Source: Planctomycetota bacterium
GTDB taxonomy: Bacteria > Planctomycetota > UBA1135 > GCA-002686595
Reading direction: 5' to 3'
Assembly: GCA_011524785.1 (NCBI GenBank)
Contig: WTJQ01000427.1
Span: forward strand, 1 to 6,028
Length of the DNA: 6,028 nt
The position numbers and the translations under genes are program-made. Below the pieces are notes generated by a model. It searched no databases, was not told the DNA's origin, and worked only from the letters and a program-made list of their open reading frames with translations. Positions 1 through 6,028 of this stretch are shown here, piece after piece; the first letter of the stretch is position 1; each line of letters starts with the position of its first letter.

Positions 1-305
1 GTCCCGGCGAGCTGCTGTCGGACGTCGACTTCGAGGTGCTGCAGGGGGCCACGCTCCTCGCCAGGTACGCGGGCGGCGGAGAGATGCTGATGCTCCGCTG
101 CGAGTACGAGGGTGAGGGGCCGCTCGGCGAGGCCGTGACGCCCCAGTTCCTCTGGCTGGAGGACGGCCAGGCCCGCAAGTCGGGGCTCACTCCGGGTGTC
201 TGGAACCTGACGCTGGAGGAGGCCTCCGGAGCGAACGCGCAGCAGCCGCTGGCGGAGCGGACCGTCGAGCTGCAGGCGGGTGCGGAGGAGACCGTCGACC
301 TCTGA
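1..305 (+). CDS. C-terminal end of a protein of unknown function, possibly ending in a carboxypeptidase-regulatory-like (beta-sandwich) domain; 5' truncated
   Basis: The reading frame is open from base 3 to a TGA at 303-305 and runs off the left edge, giving about 100 visible residues (it begins PGELLSDVDFEVLQG). A GTG at 36 could serve as a start, but the frame continues upstream in the same codon style and no Shine-Dalgarno sequence precedes it, so I read this as a truncated gene. The segment is rich in alternating hydrophobic residues. Its last 40 residues contain GLTPGVWNLTL and, later, a strand pair ending AGAEETVDL. That pattern (a PG turn, then a strand, then a final strand with a charged or polar terminus) is typical of carboxypeptidase-regulatory-like or similar Ig-like repeats, where such a terminal strand often closes the protein. 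There are no catalytic motifs and only one Cys. It converges on the metallopeptidase gene with a 21-base gap. The coding call is fairly secure; the fold is a guess from pattern, and the function is unknown. Confidence 0.6.
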   Translation, partial: PGELLSDVDFEVLQGATLLARYAGGGEMLMLRCEYEGEGPLGEAVTPQFLWLEDGQARKSGLTPGVWNLTLEEASGANAQQPLAERTVELQAGAEETVDL

Positions 306-326
306 CGTCCCACACCCGGCGGACGG

Positions 327-2096
327 TCACTCGTCCTCGGGAGAGCCGAGGGAGAGGAGGTAGTCCGCGAGGGCCGCGTCCATGGCGCGGTCCCCGGTGA
401 CGCGGCTCCCGTCGACCTCCGCGTCCTCGAACCCGAGCGCCTCCCAGCCGCGCTCGGAGGCGCGTGCCTGGTAGTGGGCCCACATGTAGTCGAAGAATCG
501 CTCTCGCCGGTCCTCGTCCCCGCCGTTGACGAAGAAGAACACCATCGCGCCGCCCTGCTCGTAGAAGCGGCCCACGTCCGTCATGCCGAGGGCCCCGCGG
601 TTGGCGCGCTTGGGGTCGAGCCCGGCGAAGTCCTCGCCCTGGTTCCAGTCCACGATGTTGGAGCTGCGGAACAGCTTCTTGCGCTGAGCGAGCTTCACGC
701 AGGCGCGGAGGGACTCGGACTGGGCGTAGTCGAAGCGCCCCTCGGGGCGGTCCTCCATCCAGAGCTGGTCCTCCACGAAGCGTGCGAAGCCCTCGACGAC
801 CCAGTAGCCGGGCGTCCCGGGGCCGCCCGAGCCCGCGCCCCCGCGCCACCGCTCCGAGAGGTACTGGTGGGTCAGCTCGTGAGCGACGACCTTGCGCAGG
901 CTACGGACGGCCGCGCCGTCATCGAACGCGTCCCCGCGGGGGATGAAGAAGCGCGAGGTCCGGTCCCCGGGCCGGTAGTAGCCGGCGGTGTTGACGAGGT
1001 CCGAGGCGCCGGCCTCGTCGAGGTACATCTTGCGCGACTTGTGGACGCCGATCCGGAGCGGCTTGCCGCGGTCCAGGTCGTCGCCCAGGAGCTCGGCCAG
1101 GGCGCGCACCGTCGCCTCGCCCACCGCCAGGGTGTGCCCGACCATCTCCGCGTCCGTGCTGTGGCTCAGGACGATGAGGTTGGGGCTCTCGAGGACGAGG
1201 TCGGCGGTGTCGAAGGCCGTGCCCGGGGCCTCCTCCCGGAGCTTGTCGGCCTCCGGAGCGAAGCGTGCCTCCGTGCGCTGGAGCAGCGAGCCCCAGGCGA
1301 GCCACTGCTCGAAGGCGTCGTACTTGCCCTTGAACGGGAAGTCGTCGGGGAGGACGTCGACCCGGAGCTGCTCGAACTCGGCGTTGTCGGGATAGCGCTC
1401 GAGCGCGGCCTGGACCAGGAGGGGACCGAGCATGGGGCGCGGCTCGCCGTCCACGTCCACGAGGCCGCGATAGGTCTCCACGGTCTCGACCCAGGACTCG
1501 ATCAGGCCCTCCTGCATCTCGAGCTCACGGACGAACACGGGCGCCCTCTGGCGCTCCTTCGCCCTGCCCTTGATCGCCGCGACGGTGCGCTCGAGGGCAG
1601 CGGCGTCCTCGTCGCTCAGCCCGTGGGCCCGGGCCACGTCCAGCATGCGCTGGGCGTCCTCCTTCGCTCGCGCGGCGGCGTAGTCCTGGAGCGCCTGGAC
1701 GGCGAAGTCCCGCACGTCGAGGTCCTTCCCCTTGGCGATGGCGGCGACCAGCACCTCGTCGGGGCCTCGGTAGTCGAGCTCGCCCTCGAACTCGGCCAGG
1801 ACGACGGCGTCCCCGTGGACGCGTCGGGGCGTCCCGTCCGGGGGTGTGAACCACCAGGTGGCGAAGTCGCCCACCTCGACGGGGCCCTCCCAGCGACGCC
1901 CGTCCACCAGCAGGAGCCCGTCCCCGCGCCCCGGCGCGCTCTCGGGGAGGTCGAGCTCGGGCAGCGGGAACGGCGCCCAGGGGTCGTCCATGTCCAGCGG
2001 GTCCTCGTAGGGGACCTCGTCCTGGAGCGGAGCGGCGAGGCCCAGGGGCGTCGCGAGGAGCGCAGTGAGGCCGAGGAGGGGGGCGCGCGGGTCCAT
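327..2096 (-). CDS. Secreted gluzincin-type zinc metallopeptidase (HExxH, peptidase MA-like / DUF1570-like)
   Basis: A 589-residue protein. I start it at ATG 2096 because a signal peptide begins there (MDPRAPLLGLTALLATPLGLAA, hydrophobic core about 7-21). The frame is open further upstream, but that extension is Arg/Pro-rich out-of-frame sequence overlapping the permease gene. After an acidic, Pro-rich stretch (about 25-55) comes a small beta-type region (about 57-110, GLLLVDGRRWEGPVEVGDF), then a mainly helical region (about 115-340), then the catalytic domain. The zinc site is clear: H406-E407-L-T-H410 in VVAHELTHQYL, and a probable third ligand E435 in YWVVEGFARFVED, 25 residues later. This is the gluzincin arrangement, as in the peptidase MA-like families. 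The enzyme should act in the periplasm or outside the cell on unknown protein substrates. It lies 17 bases after the permease stop with no visible Shine-Dalgarno sequence, so it is probably co-transcribed with the importer, but the functional link is inferred. The exact family name is uncertain. Confidence 0.85.
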   Translation of the reverse strand: MDPRAPLLGLTALLATPLGLAAPLQDEVPYEDPLDMDDPWAPFPLPELDLPESAPGRGDGLLLVDGRRWEGPVEVGDFATWWFTPPDGTPRRVHGDAVVLAEFEGELDYRGPDEVLVAAIAKGKDLDVRDFAVQALQDYAAARAKEDAQRMLDVARAHGLSDEDAAALERTVAAIKGRAKERQRAPVFVRELEMQEGLIESWVETVETYRGLVDVDGEPRPMLGPLLVQAALERYPDNAEFEQLRVDVLPDDFPFKGKYDAFEQWLAWGSLLQRTEARFAPEADKLREEAPGTAFDTADLVLESPNLIVLSHSTDAEMVGHTLAVGEATVRALAELLGDDLDRGKPLRIGVHKSRKMYLDEAGASDLVNTAGYYRPGDRTSRFFIPRGDAFDDGAAVRSLRKVVAHELTHQYLSERWRGGAGSGGPGTPGYWVVEGFARFVEDQLWMEDRPEGRFDYAQSESLRACVKLAQRKKLFRSSNIVDWNQGEDFAGLDPKRANRGALGMTDVGRFYEQGGAMVFFFVNGGDEDRRERFFDYMWAHYQARASERGWEALGFEDAEVDGSRVTGDRAMDAALADYLLSLGSPEDE

Positions 2097-2113
2097 GACC
2101 CGAAGATAGCGCC

Positions 2114-2989
2114 TCAGGACCGGCTGCCGGCGACCAGCCAGCCCGGGAGCGCGCACACGGCTGCCGCGGCGACGACGCACGGAGCCATGGGCAGGTCGAT
2201 GCGGAACGAGGCCGTGAGGCCGAGCAGCGCGGCGAGCCCGCCGAGCGCCGCGGAGAGCCCGAGGAACCCGGGCATGCTGCGCGCGAACGGGCGTGCTCCG
2301 AGCGGGGGCAGGACCAGGAGGCCGAAGAGGATCATCGGGCCGACGCTCATGGTGCCGACCGACACGGACAGCCCCGTCACCGCGACGAGGAGCGCCTCCA
2401 GCCTGCGCACGGGTCTTCCCAGGACGGCGGCGGTCTCGCGATCGAGGCTGACGAGCACGAGGTCGTGGTGCCGCCAAATAAGGAGGGCGGCCCCGAGGAT
2501 CAGCACCGCCGCGAGGGTCTCGAACTCGTGGACGCCTACCACGAGCGACTCGCCGGTGAGGATCCCGTGCACGAAGATCTCGCCCAGGGGCGACGCGTGC
2601 GCGCAGAGGATCGTCACGGCGTTCGCGACGGCGAAGGCGCCGGCGACCCGTGCGCTCTCGGTCCCCAGGCGATCGCCGACCAGCACCAGCAGGCCCAGGC
2701 CGACGAAGGTGCCCAGGGCGGCGAAGGCCAGGTGGTAGTTCAGGGCGTCGTGCGTGTCCGCCGCGACCTCCTCCAGCGGGAGGCCGCCGAACATCCCCTG
2801 GCCGACGAACCAGGGCAGCAGCAGGAAGCCGAGGGCCACGCCGCTGGCTGCGAACTGGGGGAGAGCGAGCCCGTGGAAGCTCGTGCGCCGCACGAACAGC
2901 CACGAGCCGATCAGCGGCAGGACCGTCCCGGCGACGAGGATCGCGAGGATGGACCAGCGGAAGAACTCCCAGGCCTCGAGCAGGCTCAC
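2114..2989 (-). CDS. znuB: Metal (zinc-type) ABC transporter permease, ABC-3 family, ZnuB-like
   Basis: A 291-residue integral inner-membrane protein that would form the homodimeric channel moving the metal from the binding protein into the cytoplasm. The start is the GTG at 2989, which overlaps the ATPase stop by four bases and follows GGAGGAG at a good distance; the reading frame extends upstream to 3088, but that extension lies inside the ATPase gene. Hydrophobic segments occur at about 12-32, 42-62, 86-106, 113-131, 157-173, 196-228, 240-262 and 268-286. Family marks of the ABC-3 permeases (ZnuB/MntB/TroC) include SFHGLALPQFAASGVALGF at 37-55, matching the usual SxxxDALSHAxLPGVALxF block; LDRETAAVLG at 182-191, matching the cytoplasmic DxExAxxLG coupling segment; and a long hydrophobic stretch, VGTMSVGPMILFGLLVLPP at 211-229. 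The H in 'SFHG' replaces the more common D/S residues there. Which metal is carried cannot be read from the permease alone. Confidence 0.93.
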   Translation of the reverse strand: MSLLEAWEFFRWSILAILVAGTVLPLIGSWLFVRRTSFHGLALPQFAASGVALGFLLLPWFVGQGMFGGLPLEEVAADTHDALNYHLAFAALGTFVGLGLLVLVGDRLGTESARVAGAFAVANAVTILCAHASPLGEIFVHGILTGESLVVGVHEFETLAAVLILGAALLIWRHHDLVLVSLDRETAAVLGRPVRRLEALLVAVTGLSVSVGTMSVGPMILFGLLVLPPLGARPFARSMPGFLGLSAALGGLAALLGLTASFRIDLPMAPCVVAAAAVCALPGWLVAGSRS

Positions 2990-3729
2990 GTGGCTCCTCC
3001 GCTCCGGTCGCCGGAGCGCCGTCCCAGGAGGGGCGCGGGGTCGAACGCCTCGACGGGGAAGGTCCGCACAGCGCCGTCGGCGACCCACCAGACGGTGTCC
3101 ACGTGCTGGGCCAGCTGGTCGAACTGGTGGGTGACCGTCAGGGCCGCGACGCCCTCCTCGGCAGCGAGCCGATCGACCTGCTCGAACACGGCGGCCGCAG
3201 CCTCGAGGTCCACGCCGCTCGTGGGCTCGTCGAGCAGCAGCAGCTGGGGCCGCACCATCAGGGCGCGGGCGAGGAGAGCGCGCTGGCGCTGCCCGCCCGA
3301 GAGCTGGCTCAGCAGCGTGCCGCCGCGCTCCGCGAGGCCGAGGCGCTCGAGCAGGGCTTGGGCGTGGGCCTGCGCCTCCGAGCGGTGGCGGCGGAGGCCG
3401 GTGAGGGCCGGGACCGCACCCTGCAGCACGACCTCGAGGGTGGTCAGGGGGAACAGCGGGTCGAGCTGTTCGCGCTGCGGCACGTAGCCGATCCTCAGGG
3501 ACTCGCGCTCCAGGCTCCCCCCGAGCGGCTCGAGCAGTCCGAGGAGGCCCCGGAACAGGGTGGTCTTGCCCGCGCCGTTGGGGCCGCAGATCGCGATGCG
3601 CTCCCCCGCACGGACCTCGAGGGTCACCTCCCGCAGGAGGGGCGTGCGGTAGCCCAGAGCGAGCCCCTCCGCCCGCAGCAGGTGGGAGCCCTCGCTCGTC
3701 GAGGGCGACGCTGGGGGACGCGGGCTCAC
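2986..3729 (-). CDS. znuC: Metal (zinc-type) ABC transporter ATP-binding protein, ZnuC-like
   Basis: A 247-residue cytoplasmic ATPase that powers import by the neighbouring permease. All nucleotide-binding motifs are intact: A-loop aromatic Y27, Walker A GPNGAGKTT (49-57), Q-loop Q85 in GYVPQRE, signature LSGGQRQR (143-150), Walker B LLLLDEP (163-169, catalytic E168) and the switch histidine H201 in TVTHQF. Length and the GYVPQR block are typical of metal-importer ATPases of the ZnuC/MntA/TroB group. The chosen start is the GTG at 3729, which overlaps the TGA of the binding-protein gene as GTGA and follows a GAGGAGGAGG stretch. The first 14 residues (rich in Ser/Pro) precede the conserved strand and may be a short extension. 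The 30-residue C-terminal end after the core (DPAPLLGRRSGDRSGGAT) is short, without the long regulatory tail seen in some ZnuC proteins. Metal preference is inferred from the binding protein. Confidence 0.95.
   Translation of the reverse strand: MSPRPPASPSTSEGSHLLRAEGLALGYRTPLLREVTLEVRAGERIAICGPNGAGKTTLFRGLLGLLEPLGGSLERESLRIGYVPQREQLDPLFPLTTLEVVLQGAVPALTGLRRHRSEAQAHAQALLERLGLAERGGTLLSQLSGGQRQRALLARALMVRPQLLLLDEPTSGVDLEAAAAVFEQVDRLAAEEGVAALTVTHQFDQLAQHVDTVWWVADGAVRTFPVEAFDPAPLLGRRSGDRSGGAT
2994..3000 (-). promoter_or_regulatory. Shine-Dalgarno sequence of the permease gene
   Basis: GGAGGAG lies four bases before the GTG at 2989 (six bases if GGAGG is taken as the core). It decides the permease start against the longer frame beginning at 3088. 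It lies inside the last codons of the ATPase gene, so permease translation probably depends partly on ribosomes finishing that gene. Confidence 0.75.
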
Positions 3730-4706
3730 CGGGAGGAGTCCTCCTCCTCGGACGGGAGCTCGAGGTCCCAGGCGGCGAGCAGCCCGTCGTGCAGGCGGTC
3801 CATGAAGTCGAGCCAGGTCTCGCCGTTGTCGCGCTGCGCCATCACGGGCAGCTCGACCGCGCGCGCGCCTCCGCGAGCGGCGGCGTCCTCCGCGATGCGG
3901 CCCGGGGTCCAGGGGCCGTGCACGACCACCTGCACGCCCTCGGCGCGCATCTGCTTCGCCAGCTGGGCGAGGTGGCGCGGCGTGGGGGGGACCCCGGGCT
4001 GCGGCTCCAGGGCGCCGACCATCTCCAGGCCGTTCGCCAGGCAGAGGTAGCTGAACTCCTTGTGGTACTGGACGACCTTGCGCCCCTTCACCAGGGCAGC
4101 GACGCGCTTCCAGCGCTGGGCTCGCTGCTCGACCTCCTTCTCGTAGGCCGCGCAGTTGGCGTCGATCGCGGCGGCGGCCTCGGGCCGCAGCTCCTTGAGG
4201 CGGTCGCGGATGCGCTGGGCCGCGAACGCACCGAAGCGCGGGTCGAGGTTCACGTGCGGATTGCCCAGGGGGTGGATGTCCACTCCCGTCGAGCGGTCCA
4301 GGGTCAGCGGGACCTCGATCAGGTACGGCCAGTCCTCGGCCACGTTCAGCGGGCCGTCCGCCATGATCCGGCTGTTGCGGGCGCTCTCCAGCAGCCCCGG
4401 GACCCAGCCGTGCTCGAGGGCGAGGCCCACCTGGACGAAGAGCTTGGCCCGGCTCACCATCACCATGTGGGAGGGCCGCAGCCGCACCGTGTGGAGGTTC
4501 TCGAAGCCCCTGGCGATCGCCTTGACCTCGACCTCGTCACCCCCGACCCGACGGACGATGTCCGCCAGGTCGGGGATCGTGGTCACCACCTGCAGCTTCT
4601 CCCCGGACCCGGCCGCGGCGCGCGGGGCACCGAGGCCGGGAGCGACCAGCGCGGCCAGGGCCGCGAGGAGGGTGGGGAGGACACGCTGCATGGGGGACAG
4701 GATCAC
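3726..4706 (-). CDS. znuA: Periplasmic metal-binding protein of a zinc-type ABC importer, ZnuA-like (cluster A-I / ZnuA-TroA family)
   Basis: A 326-residue substrate-binding protein if the GTG at 4706 is used, 321 if the ATG at 4691 is the start. I prefer 4706 because it gives the same GTGA overlap as the next two genes; neither start has a Shine-Dalgarno sequence. The signal peptide has its hydrophobic core at about 8-25 and likely cleavage after A27 (GLGA). There is no lipobox Cys, so it is a soluble periplasmic protein. The binding residues follow the family order: H72 in ENLHTV, followed by LRPS; H151 in NPHVNLDP; H215 in QYHKEFSYL. The usual fourth ligand lies in a DPLG-type motif near the end; here that place reads VELPVMAQ, so the Asp is replaced by Leu. 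Three His with no Asp fits zinc better than manganese, since E. coli ZnuA also uses three His. The His-rich loop common in ZnuA is absent (only H145 stands near H151). The C-terminus is acidic (SEEEDSS). Two Cys (185, 222) could pair, but this is unproven. Confidence 0.92.
   Translation of the reverse strand: MILSPMQRVLPTLLAALAALVAPGLGAPRAAAGSGEKLQVVTTIPDLADIVRRVGGDEVEVKAIARGFENLHTVRLRPSHMVMVSRAKLFVQVGLALEHGWVPGLLESARNSRIMADGPLNVAEDWPYLIEVPLTLDRSTGVDIHPLGNPHVNLDPRFGAFAAQRIRDRLKELRPEAAAAIDANCAAYEKEVEQRAQRWKRVAALVKGRKVVQYHKEFSYLCLANGLEMVGALEPQPGVPPTPRHLAQLAKQMRAEGVQVVVHGPWTPGRIAEDAAARGGARAVELPVMAQRDNGETWLDFMDRLHDGLLAAWDLELPSEEEDSSR
3739..3749 (-). promoter_or_regulatory. Probable Shine-Dalgarno sequence of the ATPase gene, inside a short inverted repeat
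   Basis: GAGGAGGAGGA lies about ten bases before the GTG at 3729, a slightly long spacing. It is at the 3' end of the binding-protein gene and encodes its final Glu/Asp/Ser residues. GGAGGA (3744..3739) is followed after one base by TCCTCC (3737..3732), so the site could partly pair with itself until a ribosome opens it. The pairing loop is very tight, so this is tentative. Confidence 0.5.
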
Positions 4707-6010
4707 CAGTTGTACGGGTGACCGTGGGCCCCGATGTAGCCCGTCAGCTGGACCATGAGGGCCTGGGCGTCCTCGCCCTCCTCACGGTCCATGTGGATCG
4801 CCGCGACGCGGACCCGAGCGAACTCGGTCGGGAAGTGGGTCCAGTAGGCCGTGTACTCGAGGTCCTCGGGACGCTCGTCCTCGAGGTGCTCGAAGGCCGA
4901 GACCATGATCCCGAGGTTGTTCTGCTGGTTCCAGGCGTGGTCGGCGTAGGCGAACCAGCCCTGGGCGTCCCCATCGAACAGCTCGAGAGCCACCTGGTCC
5001 GTCCCGTCGTTGACGATCTCCGCGTTGAGAGTGCCCTCGGCCCGGATGAACTCGGCGCCGGCCGTCCAGCCCTTGGTGCCGTCCGGGCTGTTCCAGCCGT
5101 AGGTCAGGTCGAGGCCGAACACGCTGGAGTCCAGGCCCTCCGCGTCGAAGTCGACGTCGTCCCCGGCGAGGTTCTCGCCCTCGGCCTCGAAGGCGAACTC
5201 GGGGATGCCGCGGTAGGAGGCACCCACCTGCAGGACCCCGTTCTCACCGGCGTCGGTCATCGCCGTTGCGCGGGCGGTGATGATGAGGTCCTGGAGGTCC
5301 CGGCGATCCTCGAGGAGGGGCTCGATCTCGCCCTCGCCCTCGTGGCCGCCATGGCCACCGTGACCGCCATGGCCCTCCTCCTCGAAGAGGAAGCCGTGGC
5401 CGTGCTGCTCCATCTCGCCGAACAGGCCGAGGGAGAAGCGGAAGGCGGTCTCGTCGCCGATCGGGCTCCAGTGGTCCAGCTGGAAGCCGGTGCCGGGCAC
5501 CTCCGTGCCGAGGTACTCACGCAGGACCGCGGGACGCTGGGGCGTCATGAGGTCGTGGACGTGGATCTGCATCTGCTTGCCGAAGTCGATGAAGAACTTG
5601 CCGGTCCGGAAGCTCGTGCGCTCGGCGAGGCCCATGTAGAAGAGCGCGCTCTCGGTGAGCTCGACCTCCTCGGAGTTGGTCTCGAGGGCGAAGTTGCCCC
5701 ACCAGCTCGGGGAGATCGACCCCTGCATGGTGAGCTCGGCCACGTTGAGGTCCAGCGCCACGCCGTCCTCATCGCCGTCGTCGGCCCACGAGAAGGCTCC
5801 GTCGAAGGCGATACCGGCGGCCGGGTTCCAGGCCGAGGTGAAGCGGGTCGTCTGGCCCCAGTAGATCCGGGGCATGCCGGGGCTCTTGAGGAGGCCGACG
5901 GGCGACTGCGGGGGGGCGTCCGACTGCGGCAGCTGGGCAAGGCCCAGGGAGGCGGTGGAGGCGAGGACGAGGGAGAAGCGAGCGGCGGTGGCCGCGAGGG
6001 AGTGATTCAT
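4703..6010 (-). CDS. Predicted outer-membrane beta-barrel (porin-like) protein with a His/Gly/Glu-rich loop, first gene of the zinc-importer cluster
   Basis: A 435-residue protein with a signal peptide (Arg at 11, hydrophobic core about 12-25, likely cut after A25, LGLA|Q). The mature part alternates hydrophobic and polar residues in strand-length blocks, has no transmembrane helix, and ends HPYNW, an aromatic terminus as in many outer-membrane barrels. Residues about 136-185 hold a block I associate with porin-like proteins near metal importers (GKFFIDFGKQMQIHVHD, RPAVLREYLGTE), but I cannot name the family with certainty. Residues 203-228 carry six His (203, 205, 214, 217, 220, 223) within GHGGHGG-type repeats and a GEGEGE-like acidic end, a classic metal-binding composition. 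The last residues, GAHGH, add two more. It is not TonB-dependent-receptor sized and no plug or TonB box is evident. The ATG at 6010 has no Shine-Dalgarno sequence. The 4-base overlap with the binding-protein gene supports a role in metal passage across the outer membrane; this is inference. A non-transport surface role is the alternative. Confidence 0.75.
   Translation of the reverse strand: MNHSLAATAARFSLVLASTASLGLAQLPQSDAPPQSPVGLLKSPGMPRIYWGQTTRFTSAWNPAAGIAFDGAFSWADDGDEDGVALDLNVAELTMQGSISPSWWGNFALETNSEEVELTESALFYMGLAERTSFRTGKFFIDFGKQMQIHVHDLMTPQRPAVLREYLGTEVPGTGFQLDHWSPIGDETAFRFSLGLFGEMEQHGHGFLFEEEGHGGHGGHGGHEGEGEIEPLLEDRRDLQDLIITARATAMTDAGENGVLQVGASYRGIPEFAFEAEGENLAGDDVDFDAEGLDSSVFGLDLTYGWNSPDGTKGWTAGAEFIRAEGTLNAEIVNDGTDQVALELFDGDAQGWFAYADHAWNQQNNLGIMVSAFEHLEDERPEDLEYTAYWTHFPTEFARVRVAAIHMDREEGEDAQALMVQLTGYIGAHGHPYNW
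5339..5374 (-). repeat. Two imperfect 18-base repeats encoding the GHG-type metal-binding stretch
   Basis: The two units are adjacent (5374..5357 and 5356..5339) and agree at 15 of 18 positions by eye. Each encodes about two GHG/GGH units of the His-rich loop of the outer-membrane protein (residues 213-224). Downstream, GGCGAG is also repeated, encoding the acidic GEGE part. This is consistent with growth of the loop by local duplication, which would make its length variable between relatives. Repeats keep the reading frame (multiples of three). Confidence 0.7.
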
Positions 6011-6028
6011 GGTGGGGGGGCTCGAGGG

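Noticed and set aside
306..326. Possible rho-independent terminator between the convergent genes
   Set aside because: The stem is five bases with a ten-base loop and there is no T-run on either strand.
187..849. A 220-codon minus-strand frame within the peptidase gene
   Set aside because: Very Arg/Gly/Pro-rich, in another frame over the catalytic domain; a shadow of the real gene.
474..2738. A 754-codon open frame on the plus strand across the peptidase and permease genes
   Set aside because: It is the complement of two well-supported minus-strand genes; it lacks any domain motif, and long antisense frames are expected in such high-GC sequence.
2097..2903. Upstream extension of the peptidase frame beyond ATG 2096
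   Set aside because: The added 269 residues are Arg/Pro-rich and lie out of frame inside the permease gene; a signal peptide begins at 2096.
2650..4050. Long plus-strand frames opposite the permease, ATPase and binding-protein genes
   Set aside because: Composition is Arg/Gly/Pro/Ser-biased low-information protein, and the minus strand holds intact Walker, signature and His-ligand motifs.
5910..5916. Run of seven G (seven C on the coding strand) near the start of the outer-membrane gene, as a possible frameshift or phase-variation tract
   Set aside because: The reading frame is intact through it and such short runs are common at this base composition; there is no second in-frame evidence of switching.
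6011..6028. Possible Zur/Fur operator or promoter before the first gene
   Set aside because: Only 18 bases are visible, a C-rich run on the coding strand, with no palindrome; the regulatory region lies outside the window.

Overview
The window looks like a piece of a high-GC, Gram-negative-type chromosome: almost every third codon position is G or C, genes are tightly packed, there is a non-lipidated periplasmic binding protein, and one product has the features of an outer-membrane beta-barrel. The metallopeptidase resembles secreted gluzincin-like proteins common in Planctomycetota, and the truncated gene at the left edge ends in a carboxypeptidase-regulatory-like tail. I therefore lean weakly towards Planctomycetota or a similar high-GC phylum, but the taxonomy is inference and there is no marker gene.

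Layout. One short partial gene (1..305, plus strand) enters from the left and ends 21 bases before the convergent end of a long minus-strand gene cluster that fills the rest of the window. Read in its own direction the cluster runs: a predicted outer-membrane beta-barrel protein with a His-rich loop (6010..4703), a ZnuA-type metal-binding periplasmic protein (4706..3726), the ABC ATPase (3729..2986), the ABC-3 family permease (2989..2114), and, after a 17-base gap, a secreted HExxH metallopeptidase (2096..327). Only 18 bases lie upstream of the first gene, so any promoter or Zur-type operator is outside the window.

How the genes work together. The three ABC genes form a complete high-affinity divalent-metal importer, most likely for zinc: the binding protein keeps three ligand histidines and lacks the usual fourth Asp. 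The outer-membrane protein is joined to the importer by a 4-base overlap, so the cluster encodes a plausible route from outside the cell through the outer membrane and periplasm to the cytoplasm. The His/Gly/Glu-rich segment often found as a loop in ZnuA is missing from this binding protein; a comparable segment is in the outer-membrane protein. All three junctions from barrel to permease have the same GTGA overlap (GTG start inside the TGA stop), which suggests translational coupling. The last gene encodes what should itself be a zinc enzyme, so importer and zinc-dependent product may be co-expressed.

No RNA genes, mobile elements, CRISPR arrays or clear terminators were seen. No stretch over 300 bases lacks a gene. 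The most interesting unit is the outer-membrane His-rich barrel fused by operon structure to a ZnuABC-type importer.
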